Assembly (NCBI GenBank): GCA_030591305.1
Contig: JAUVBI010000109.1
Span: 1-9,847 of the forward strand
Source of the DNA: Pseudomonadota bacterium
GTDB taxonomy: Bacteria > Pseudomonadota > Gammaproteobacteria > Pseudomonadales > Halieaceae
Length of the DNA stretch: 9,847 nt
Direction of reading: 5' to 3'
The notes beneath the pieces are model-generated. The model saw only the letters and a list, made by a program, of their open reading frames with translations. It searched no databases and was not told the origin of the DNA. Below are positions 1 to 5,454 of this stretch, piece by piece. The position numbers and the translations under genes are program-made. Position 1 is the first letter of the stretch. Every line of letters starts with the position of its first letter.

Positions 1-879
1 GTCTATACCCACTTCGGCAACCGCCAGGCTTAAAATGGGCTGGGTGCCACTCAACATCTGGCGAATATTACTTGCAGGGCGGTAATCGCGTTCGAAAGCG
101 AAAGGGTCGGCGTGCCCCCACCAACCGGTCAAGGGTTGCCGGGCCGCTCCCTGATGCCGTTTCGCCGCAAAGATAAAGGCCGGGCTACCCGGTCCACCAT
201 TTAAGTATTTATAGGTGCAGCCAATGGCAAAGTCGGCGCGACAGGCGTTGAGATCAACTTCCAGGGCGCCCGCACTATGGCACAAGTCCCACACAGAGAT
301 TGCACCTGCTGCCTGGGTCTGCGCTGTGATCGCCGACATATTCAGTACCCGACCAGACTTGTAATGCACGTGGGTGAGGCACACAACGGCTACATCGTCG
401 CCAATCGCAGCCTCCAGCCCATCCTCTTCGGCAAACCTGATCTCGTAGCCGTCTCCCAACTGTTCAACCAGCCCCTGAATCATGTAGTTATCAGTGGGAA
501 AGTTGCTGCCCTCCATCACGATAACCCGGCGATCGGGGACCAGCCCCAAAGCCGTGGATACCACCTTGTACAGATTGATACCAGTGGAGTCGGTCACCAC
601 AACCTCGCCGGCATCAGCGCCAATTAGGCGGGCAATCTTGTCTCCCAGGGTAAGGGGTAAGTCCCACCAGCCGGCCTTGTTCCAGCTCATAATCAGGTCG
701 GTGCCCCACTCCTGCTCCACCACTTCCCTAGCCCTGGCCAAAGCTGCTTTGGGTTTTATACCCAGCGAGTTGCCATCGAGATAAATCACTCCCTCAGGAA
801 TGGCAAACTCTGCGCGAAAATTGGCCAATGGATCCTGCCGGTCAAGGGCCTCGCAGTCTGTGCGGGTAATGTGTTTCAT
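1..879 (-). CDS. kynU: Kynureninase, partial (C-terminus beyond left edge)
   Basis: PLP-dependent cytoplasmic hydrolase that splits L-kynurenine into anthranilate and L-alanine (also 3-hydroxykynurenine), a step of the kynurenine route of tryptophan breakdown. The first 293 residues are present; the family is usually about 410-420 long, so roughly 30% is missing to the left. Visible family marks: YLDGNSLG near residue 32, the STGIN-like phosphate-site segment TDSTGIN at 96-102, WDLCHSAGA at 197-205 with the cofactor aspartate, and FAIGCTYKYLNGGPGSP at 217-233 holding the Schiff-base lysine K224. The ATG at 879 gives the normal N-terminus (MKHITRTDCEALDRQDPL). The upstream leader has only a weak purine-rich ribosome site (CCAGAGAA). 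The gene diverges from the D-amino-acid dehydrogenase at 1099 across a 219-base region that could hold shared control. Identity is very secure. Confidence 0.96.
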   Translation of the reverse strand, partial: MKHITRTDCEALDRQDPLANFRAEFAIPEGVIYLDGNSLGIKPKAALARAREVVEQEWGTDLIMSWNKAGWWDLPLTLGDKIARLIGADAGEVVVTDSTGINLYKVVSTALGLVPDRRVIVMEGSNFPTDNYMIQGLVEQLGDGYEIRFAEEDGLEAAIGDDVAVVCLTHVHYKSGRVLNMSAITAQTQAAGAISVWDLCHSAGALEVDLNACRADFAIGCTYKYLNGGPGSPAFIFAAKRHQGAARQPLTGWWGHADPFAFERDYRPASNIRQMLSGTQPILSLAVAEVGID

Positions 880-968
880 GTTTTTTCTCTGGCCTGAAGA
901 CGTCTGCATCTATTGATTTTATACAGCAGTGCCGCATTAAATACATGTGGGCTCTCATAAAAGTCTGA

Positions 969-983
969 GGTGATGATATCACC
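969..983. promoter_or_regulatory. Inverted repeat in the divergent kynU/dehydrogenase region
   Basis: GGTGAT and ATCACC form perfect 6-bp arms around a 3-base centre (GAT). It lies about 90 bases upstream of kynU and about 50 bases upstream of the -35 of the plus-strand promoter, a position suited to an operator shared by both directions. Seen: the symmetry. Inferred: protein binding. In Pseudomonas an Lrp/AsnC-type regulator (KynR) controls kyn genes; no such gene is in this window, and I cannot match this repeat to a known consensus. Confidence 0.4.
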
Positions 984-1033
984 GATACAGGCCCAACTAA
1001 TGGCACATCTACACAATCTTGTCAGGCCAATAT

Positions 1034-1061
1034 TTGACTGCCTGTCCCAACCAGATATAAC
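1034..1061 (+). promoter_or_regulatory. Sigma-70 type promoter of the dehydrogenase-transporter operon
   Basis: A -35 box TTGACT (1034-1039) and a -10 box TATAAC (1056-1061), each one base from consensus, are separated by 16 bases. The predicted transcription start near 1068 gives a leader of about 31 bases. A modest ribosome site AGGA (1085-1088) sits 10 bases before the ATG at 1099. It is the best-matching vegetative promoter I see in the window. Confidence 0.65.
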
Positions 1062-1098
1062 ATCAGACCATAGAATTACATAACAGGACCAAGCCTTA

Positions 1099-2244
1099 AT
1101 GAAGCACGTTGACATTATAATTATTGGTGGGGGTATTGCCGGAACATCTACAGGTTTTGAACTCGCCAAAAAATCCTCAATAGCTATTCTCGAAAAGGAA
1201 GATCACGCAGGCTACCACGCCACAGGTCGCTCGGCTGCACTGTTTGCCGAATCTTACGGCAGTGAAAACACAGCACTATATGCACTGATTCACGCGAGCT
1301 GGGGTTTCTTTAAAAAACCACCCGAGGGCTTTTCTGACTATACCCTGCATCATCACCGCGGCGTACTCTATGCTGCAGAACAACAAAATATCGATGCGTT
1401 AAGGCGATATTATGAAGAGATGAAAGCTAGAAATCCTGACGCCAAGTGGGTTGATAATGATTTCATACAAGCCAAATTCCCTCCCCTCAAGGACAATTAT
1501 ACCCATGCAGCTATCTATGACCCGAATGTCTACGACCTGGATGTCAACGCACTGCAGGAAGGTTATTTAAAGTCTATTCGGCAATCGGGCAGTATATTTG
1601 AGACGGGGTTTCAAGTTAGCCAGATAGACAGGAAAAATGATTTGTGGATTGTTAGCGATGGTGAACGGGAATATGCCGCCCCCTGCCTTGTGAATGCTGC
1701 CGGGGCCTGGGTAGACGATATTGCAGAAAAAGCAGGTGTTGGAAAGATTGGTATTCAACCTCTACGCCGCTCAGCAATTCTTGTTGATGGCCCCCAGGGC
1801 CAGGTTTCCGATGACTGGCCAATGCTTGTTGAGTTCAATGAAGAGTTTTATTTCAAACCTGAAGCTGGCAAGCTACTGGTCTCCCCCGCCAATGAAGACC
1901 TATGCGAACCCTGTGATGTACAAGCTGATGAGCTGGATATTGCCTATGCGGTACACTACGCAGAGCAGGCCATGAACCTGTCTGTAGACAAGGTAAATCA
2001 CTCCTGGGCCGGACTGCGGAGTTTCGTCGAAGACCGGAGCCCGGTGATCGGTTTTGATTCAAACGCAGAGGGTTTCTTCTGGATCGCAGGCCAGGGGGGC
2101 TACGGCATACAAACAGCTCCTGCCGCAGCCAGGCTGGCAGCATCACTTATTGCAGGCGAAGGGGTTCCGCAAGACATGGCGACCCTGGGGCTGGAGGAAT
2201 CATTGGTATCCCCCGCCAGGCTCTCGGCTACGCACAGGACTTAA
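1099..2244 (+). CDS. FAD-dependent D-amino-acid dehydrogenase, D-arginine dehydrogenase (DauA)-like
   Basis: Flavoprotein of the DAO family (381 aa) expected to oxidise a D-amino acid to its 2-oxo acid and ammonia, passing electrons to a quinone or other acceptor. The N-terminal dinucleotide fold shows IIIGGGIAGTSTG (7-19) with E32 at the ribose position, then GYHATGRSAA (38-47). Further marks are NAAGAW (199-204), FYFKP (250-254), WAGLRSFV (303-310) and GGYGIQT (333-339). The whole chain aligns by memory with Pseudomonas aeruginosa D-arginine dehydrogenase, including the LSP-RLS tail. Counterparts of its Tyr53 (Y53), Arg222 (R223/R224), Tyr249 (Y251) and Arg305 (R307) are kept. The residues that read the arginine side chain differ: His48 becomes L48 and Glu87 becomes V89. 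The substrate is therefore probably not D-arginine, and a hydrophobic or aromatic D-amino acid is plausible (inference). It is first gene of a pair with the transporter at 2249. Family secure, substrate unknown. Confidence 0.88.
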   Translation: MKHVDIIIIGGGIAGTSTGFELAKKSSIAILEKEDHAGYHATGRSAALFAESYGSENTALYALIHASWGFFKKPPEGFSDYTLHHHRGVLYAAEQQNIDALRRYYEEMKARNPDAKWVDNDFIQAKFPPLKDNYTHAAIYDPNVYDLDVNALQEGYLKSIRQSGSIFETGFQVSQIDRKNDLWIVSDGEREYAAPCLVNAAGAWVDDIAEKAGVGKIGIQPLRRSAILVDGPQGQVSDDWPMLVEFNEEFYFKPEAGKLLVSPANEDLCEPCDVQADELDIAYAVHYAEQAMNLSVDKVNHSWAGLRSFVEDRSPVIGFDSNAEGFFWIAGQGGYGIQTAPAAARLAASLIAGEGVPQDMATLGLEESLVSPARLSATHRT

Positions 2245-2248
2245 AAAC

Positions 2249-3337
2249 ATGATCAACAGCAGATTATTTAAAGCGATTATTCTTCCTGGCCTGATCTTCC
2301 AGTCCGTTGTAATTGCCGGTGGATATGCCACGGGCAGGGAGTTGGTAGAATTTTTCCTGTCCCAGGGACCTGCTGAGGGCTTATTAGGCATGGCCGTAGC
2401 CACCGTGATATGGAGCATCGTCCTGGCCCTGAGTTTTGAATTTTCCAGAATGACGCAGAGCTACGACTATAAAAGTTTCTGTGAAAATCTTATGGGCCGG
2501 GGTTGGATTCTGTTTGAAATAGCCTTCGGCCTGGCCCTCGTTCTTATTCTCTCCGTGATCGGTGCCGCCGCCGGGGCGATGTTTGCCCAGGTTTCGGGAC
2601 TCCCCAGCCTGTGGGGGACGCTACTTCTGATTTCAGCGGTCGGGTTTCTTACTTTCAAGGGCAGCAAAACCATAGAGAGGGTACTGGCGGGCTGGTCCAT
2701 AGTCCTCTACGCAGTCTATGCCATGTTTCTAATATGGGGCTTTAAAAAATTTGGCGGGGATATAATCAGTCACTTCAGCCTCAGAGAGAGTGGCTCGGAT
2801 TGGTTTGTGGGTGGCGTCAAATATGCTACCTATAATATCGCGGTGGTTCCGACAATATTATTCTGCATCAGCCATATTGAAACCAGAAAAGAGGCGTTCA
2901 CTGCCGGGATATTAGGAGGGCTGCTGGCAATGCTTCCAGCGGTATTATTCTACCTCGTCATGGTTGGCTTCTACCCGGGAATCCTGAGCTCAGCCGTACC
3001 GGTAAATGACATCCTGGCGGCAATGCAAATGCCTGTTCTGCTAATTACCTTTAATATTGTCATTTTTGGCACGTTCATTGAAACGGGGACGGCACTTCTG
3101 CATGCGGTAAATGAACGCATTGCCAGAGTTTATTCTGTGAACAACAAGAAACTGCCCACATATCTGCGCCCTGTAGTGGCTCTTGTTATTATGACTCTCG
3201 CCATTTTTGTCGGTGAAAAAGTAGGGCTAATCGACCTGATAAAGCATGGCTACGGGTTTTTAACCTATGTTTTTCTGGCTGTATTTGTTCTACCGCTGCT
3301 GACCATTGGCAGCTACAAGATTTTCAGAAACCAATAA
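2249..3337 (+). CDS. YkvI-family membrane transporter (COG3949 type)
   Basis: Integral inner-membrane protein of 362 aa with about ten hydrophobic segments. The N-terminal segment reads GLIFQSVVIAGGYATGRELVEFF; the glycine-broken helix followed by ATGRE-EFF is typical of the YkvI group, which belongs to the LeuT-fold APC superfamily. Members are mostly uncharacterised; an amino-acid or related solute is the natural guess from the fold. The ATG at 2249 follows the dehydrogenase stop by 4 bases, with AGGA (2236-2239) as ribosome site 9 bases ahead. An in-frame ATG at 2054 would add 65 residues inside the dehydrogenase gene; those residues are charged, non-membrane and unlike the family, so that start is rejected. 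Tight coupling suggests the transporter imports the dehydrogenase substrate, or a tryptophan-like compound given tnaA downstream. A hairpin terminator follows. Confidence 0.82.
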   Translation: MINSRLFKAIILPGLIFQSVVIAGGYATGRELVEFFLSQGPAEGLLGMAVATVIWSIVLALSFEFSRMTQSYDYKSFCENLMGRGWILFEIAFGLALVLILSVIGAAAGAMFAQVSGLPSLWGTLLLISAVGFLTFKGSKTIERVLAGWSIVLYAVYAMFLIWGFKKFGGDIISHFSLRESGSDWFVGGVKYATYNIAVVPTILFCISHIETRKEAFTAGILGGLLAMLPAVLFYLVMVGFYPGILSSAVPVNDILAAMQMPVLLITFNIVIFGTFIETGTALLHAVNERIARVYSVNNKKLPTYLRPVVALVIMTLAIFVGEKVGLIDLIKHGYGFLTYVFLAVFVLPLLTIGSYKIFRNQ

Positions 3338-3380
3338 GCTCTCAATCGCGCTCTAGCCATACGAGGCCCGCCACGACAGC

Positions 3381-3415
3381 CTACCGATGTACTGCAGTTC
3401 ATCGGTAGACTTTTT
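3381..3415 (+). terminator. Rho-independent terminator after the transporter gene
   Basis: CTACCGATG (3381-3389) and CATCGGTAG (3400-3408) are perfect 9-bp arms. Inside them ACTGCAGT (3391-3398) shares the same centre, so the whole 28 bases form a palindrome with a single T-T mismatch. After a two-base gap comes TTTTT (3411-3415). It begins 44 bases after the transporter stop and should separate the upstream operon from tnaA. Because it is double-stranded symmetric to this degree, a second role as a protein site cannot be excluded. Confidence 0.82.
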
Positions 3416-3434
3416 ATGGCACTTCACCTATTAT
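3406..3434 (+). promoter_or_regulatory. tnaA: Candidate tnaA promoter (upstream)
   Basis: TAGACT (3406-3411, 4 of 6 consensus bases) and TATTAT (3429-3434, 5 of 6) are 17 bases apart. Transcription would start near 3441, inside the palindrome at 3433-3453, leaving a leader of about 48 bases before the ATG at 3489. A bound protein there would block RNA polymerase. The -35 box overlaps the end of the preceding terminator, which is unusual and lowers certainty; the pair starting at 3444 is the alternative. Confidence 0.45.
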
Positions 3435-3453
3435 AGTTACATATTGTAACTAT
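3433..3453. promoter_or_regulatory. 21-bp perfect palindrome, likely MarR-type operator of tnaA
   Basis: Left arm ATAGTTACA (3433-3441), centre TAT, right arm TGTAACTAT (3445-3453): perfect 9-bp arms. Length, A/T richness and the GTTAC/GTAAC core resemble operators of MarR-family repressors, and two MarR-type genes lie just downstream (4862-5308 and 5455-6024). A related half-site GAAACTAT follows at 3462-3469, and TAGTTAC recurs at 5395-5401 between the two regulator genes. It overlaps the -10 or the -35 of the tnaA promoter candidates, so repression is the likely mode. The symmetry is seen; binding is inferred. Confidence 0.65.
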
Positions 3454-3472
3454 TACTCACTGAAACTATATT
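3444..3472 (+). promoter_or_regulatory. tnaA: Candidate tnaA promoter (downstream)
   Basis: TTGTAA (3444-3449, 4 of 6) and TATATT (3467-3472) are 17 bases apart. Start of transcription would fall near 3479, leaving only about 10 bases before the ATG at 3489, which is short for ribosome loading. The GAGA at 3477-3480 is the only ribosome-site-like sequence. Weaker alternative to the pair at 3406-3434. Confidence 0.3.
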
Positions 3473-3488
3473 ATCTGAGACTTAAAAA

Positions 3489-4859
3489 ATGAAGACAATC
3501 ATAGAGCCCTTTAGAATAAAAACGGTTGAACCCATCAAGATGACAACCGAAGAACAACGCAAAGAACTTATAAAAGCGGCTGATTACAACGTATTCAGTT
3601 TAAAGTCAGAAGATGTGATTATCGACCTGCTTACCGACTCCGGCACATCCGCCATGAGTACAAAGCAGTGGGCGGCGTTAATGCAAGGTGATGAGTCCTA
3701 CGCCGGGTCTCCCTCATACTACCATTTCGAGCAGGCGGTAAGGGAGTTAAGGCCCTTTAAGCATATTATCCCACCCCACCAGGGACGAGCCGCAGAAGCC
3801 ATTCTGTCCTCTATTATTGGCGGGGAAGGTAAAATTGTCCCCAACAATACGCATTTTGATACCACCAGGGCCAACTTCGAAAGCACCGGCATTACCGCGC
3901 TGGACCTGGTCATCGAAGAGGGTAAAGACCCCGCACTGGAGCATCCATTCAAGGGCAATATGGATCTGGGCAAGCTCGAAGACCTGTTGCGCGAAAGTGG
4001 CGATAAGATTCCCCTGGTAATGACAACTGTGACCAACAACGCAGGGGGTGGCCAACCGGTTTCCATGGCAAACATCAGGGCTACCAAGGCCCTGTGTGAC
4101 AAATACGACAAACCCTTCTTTATTGATAGCTGTCGCTTTGCAGAAAACGCCTACTTCATCAAAATCAGAGAAGAAGCTTATGCGGATACATCGGTAGTGG
4201 ATATCGTCCGTGAGATGTATTCCTATGCCGATGGTATGACCATGAGCGCCAAAAAAGATGCCTTTGCCAACATGGGTGGATGGCTGGCCCTGAATGATGA
4301 TAACTGGGCAGAACAGGCCAGAACACGCCTGATTATGACCGAGGGCTTTCCAACCTATGGCGGCTTGTCAGGTCGCGACCTGGAATGTATCGCCGCAGGG
4401 CTTAAAGAAATAGTCGACGAAGACTATCTGCATTACCGAATTCGTTCCATCGCCTACATAACAGAAAAATTGGATGCCATTGGCATACCTGTAATGAAGC
4501 CCGGTGGCGGACATGCTGTATTCATCGACGCCAAAAAAATGCTGCCACACATCCCCGCCCTGCAATACCCGGCCCAGGCCCTTGCAATACAGCTCTATAT
4601 TACCGGCGGTATTCGCGGCGTTGAAATTGGTTCATTCATGTTTGGTCGCCAGCCCGATGGCAGTGAAGTGGCCGCGCCCATGGAGCTTGTCAGACTGGCC
4701 ATGCCCCGGCGTGTGTACACCCAGAGCCAGGCCGACTACATGATTGAATGTTTCGAGGAGATTTATAAAAAAGCCAGTGAAATAAAAGGGCTGGAGGTTA
4801 CCTGGGAACCCGGGTCACTGCGTCACTTTACCTCGCGGCTAAAACCTGTTGACGCCTGA
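3489..4859 (+). CDS. tnaA: Tryptophanase (tryptophan indole-lyase)
   Basis: Cytoplasmic PLP beta-eliminating lyase, 456 aa, converting L-tryptophan to indole, pyruvate and ammonia; full length for the family. Marks: EPFRIK at 6-11, IDLLTDSGT (45-53), Y71 in GDESYAGS, HQGR (97-100), GGQPVSMAN (187-195), RFAENAYFIK (216-225), MSAKKDA with Schiff-base lysine K256, EGFPTYGG (285-292) and RHFTSRLK at the end. Tyrosine phenol-lyase is the close relative. At three positions used to tell them apart the residues are of the tryptophanase kind: D124 (Thr in the phenol-lyase), I380 in VEIGSF (where the phenol-lyase has the phenol-binding Arg381), and H446 (Phe448 in the phenol-lyase). The start at 3489 matches the family N-terminus. 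There is no tnaC-like leader and no tnaB directly downstream; the YkvI-type transporter upstream may serve instead. It ends 2 bases from the convergent MarR gene. Confidence 0.95.
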   Translation: MKTIIEPFRIKTVEPIKMTTEEQRKELIKAADYNVFSLKSEDVIIDLLTDSGTSAMSTKQWAALMQGDESYAGSPSYYHFEQAVRELRPFKHIIPPHQGRAAEAILSSIIGGEGKIVPNNTHFDTTRANFESTGITALDLVIEEGKDPALEHPFKGNMDLGKLEDLLRESGDKIPLVMTTVTNNAGGGQPVSMANIRATKALCDKYDKPFFIDSCRFAENAYFIKIREEAYADTSVVDIVREMYSYADGMTMSAKKDAFANMGGWLALNDDNWAEQARTRLIMTEGFPTYGGLSGRDLECIAAGLKEIVDEDYLHYRIRSIAYITEKLDAIGIPVMKPGGGHAVFIDAKKMLPHIPALQYPAQALAIQLYITGGIRGVEIGSFMFGRQPDGSEVAAPMELVRLAMPRRVYTQSQADYMIECFEEIYKKASEIKGLEVTWEPGSLRHFTSRLKPVDA

Positions 4860-4861
4860 GC

Positions 4862-5308
4862 TTAGTCGAAAACCTGCCGCTCCAGGCGGCCCAGGAGTGC
4901 AAGAAACTGCTTGCGCTCCGCTGCGCTAAAGCTGGCAAAGTTCTTATCCTCCAAGGCCTGGGCCCTGGGTACGATCTCCTCGTAAATGGCCTTTCCCTTG
5001 CGGTTTAACTGCAGGACAATTTTACGCTTGTCATGTTTGTCAGTCCTACGGCTCAGTAAACCAAGATCGTGTAACTTTGTCAGGGCACGGGTCATTTGTA
5101 CCTGGTGTATATCGAGTGTTTCTGCCAGTGCCTTGGCAGAAATAGGTGCATAATTGGCCAGCACAGCAAGAGTGCGCCAATCTGAACCGTCCAGACCAAA
5201 GGCTTCAGAGTAGTAAGCTTCGAGCGTATCACCCACTGTCCGCGAGAGACGCCACAGGCGATAGGGCAACCAGTCCTCAATGGAATAGTCCAGGGATTTA
5301 CGGGGCAT
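4862..5308 (-). CDS. MarR-family transcriptional regulator
   Basis: DNA-binding regulator of 148 aa, normal length for MarR proteins, which act as dimers and often lose DNA on binding aromatic ligands. The winged helix-turn-helix covers about residues 38-115: DWRTLAVLANYAPISAKALAETLDIHQVQMTRALTKLHDLGLLSRRTDKHDKRK in outline, with the DKHDKR wing carrying the Asp-x-x-Asp-x-Arg pattern typical of the family. The ATG at 5308 is preceded by GGGAG at 5319-5323 about 10 bases away. It faces tnaA with a 2-base gap and diverges from the second regulator at 5455. The position next to tnaA and the MarR-like palindrome at 3433-3453 make it the first candidate for tnaA repressor, with an aromatic amino acid or indole as possible effector (inference). 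Confidence 0.88.
   Translation of the reverse strand: MPRKSLDYSIEDWLPYRLWRLSRTVGDTLEAYYSEAFGLDGSDWRTLAVLANYAPISAKALAETLDIHQVQMTRALTKLHDLGLLSRRTDKHDKRKIVLQLNRKGKAIYEEIVPRAQALEDKNFASFSAAERKQFLALLGRLERQVFD
4868..4895 (-). terminator. Possible terminator hairpin within the MarR gene end
   Basis: On the minus strand a stem with arms GCCGC and GCGGC (4876-4880 and 4886-4890, 5-base loop) can be lengthened by three pairs past a 2-base bulge, and is followed by TTTT (complement of 4868-4871) just before the stop. It lies inside the last codons of the MarR gene, so it may be chance; the convergent tnaA transcript would carry the same stem with no T-run after it. Confidence 0.3.
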
Positions 5309-5344
5309 CTCTAATGGGCTCCCTTTGGTTTTGTCATGGGGTGA

Positions 5345-5375
5345 ATTATAACCGCGGCCGAATACGACTTGCCAG
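5345..5375 (-). promoter_or_regulatory. Promoter of the MarR-family gene
   Basis: On the minus strand a perfect -10 box TATAAT (complement of 5345-5350) lies 36 bases before the ATG, giving a start near 5338 and a 30-base leader. The -35 region is weak; CTGGCA (complement of 5370-5375) matches 4 of 6 bases but with a long 19-base spacer. The weak -35 falls inside the inverted repeat at 5364-5379. Confidence 0.5.
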
Positions 5376-5379
5376 TCGT
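5364..5379. repeat. Inverted repeat over the MarR-gene -35 region
   Basis: ACGACT (5364-5369) and AGTCGT (5374-5379) are perfect 6-bp arms around TGCC. The repeat covers the -35 region of the minus-strand promoter and lies about 75 bases upstream of the first possible start of the plus-strand regulator. It may be an operator for self-regulation of either regulator. It does not resemble the palindrome at tnaA. Confidence 0.4.
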
Positions 5380-5421
5380 CTCACGGCATTTAATTAGTTA
5401 CTTTAAACTTTATTTTAATGC

Positions 5422-5427
5422 TAAAAT
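5422..5427 (+). promoter_or_regulatory. Possible -10 box for the regulator-nnrS operon
   Basis: TAAAAT matches 5 of 6 bases of the -10 consensus in a very A/T-rich stretch (5389-5430). No convincing -35 is found at 16-18 bases, so an activator or alternative start is possible. Transcription would begin near 5434, upstream of both possible starts of the regulator. Confidence 0.3.
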
Positions 5428-5454
5428 TACACACCTGATATTGGACGTCACAAT

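Noticed and set aside
277..627. Plus-strand open frame over kynU
   Set aside because: kynU motifs on the minus strand are unmistakable throughout; this frame is its complement.
2054..2248. In-frame upstream ATG extending the transporter by 65 residues
   Set aside because: The extension lies inside the dehydrogenase coding sequence, is rich in charged and polar residues, and does not match the family; ATG 2249 gives the normal N-terminus.
3416..3436. tnaC-like leader peptide (ATG GCA CTT CAC CTA TTA TAG)
   Set aside because: Only six codons, no tryptophan, no ribosome site, and it overlaps the palindrome.
3719..4111. Minus-strand open frame inside tnaA
   Set aside because: Shadow of a strongly conserved plus-strand enzyme gene; the product resembles no family and has no start signals.
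3489..4859. Tyrosine phenol-lyase instead of tryptophanase
   Set aside because: The phenol-binding arginine is replaced by I380, and D124 and H446 are the tryptophanase-type residues.
5440..5454. FNR/DNR-type box ATTG-N7-CAAT upstream of the COG5631-type regulator
   Set aside because: The FNR-type consensus needs TTG and CAA eight bases apart with ATs inside; here the gap is seven and the inner bases do not match.
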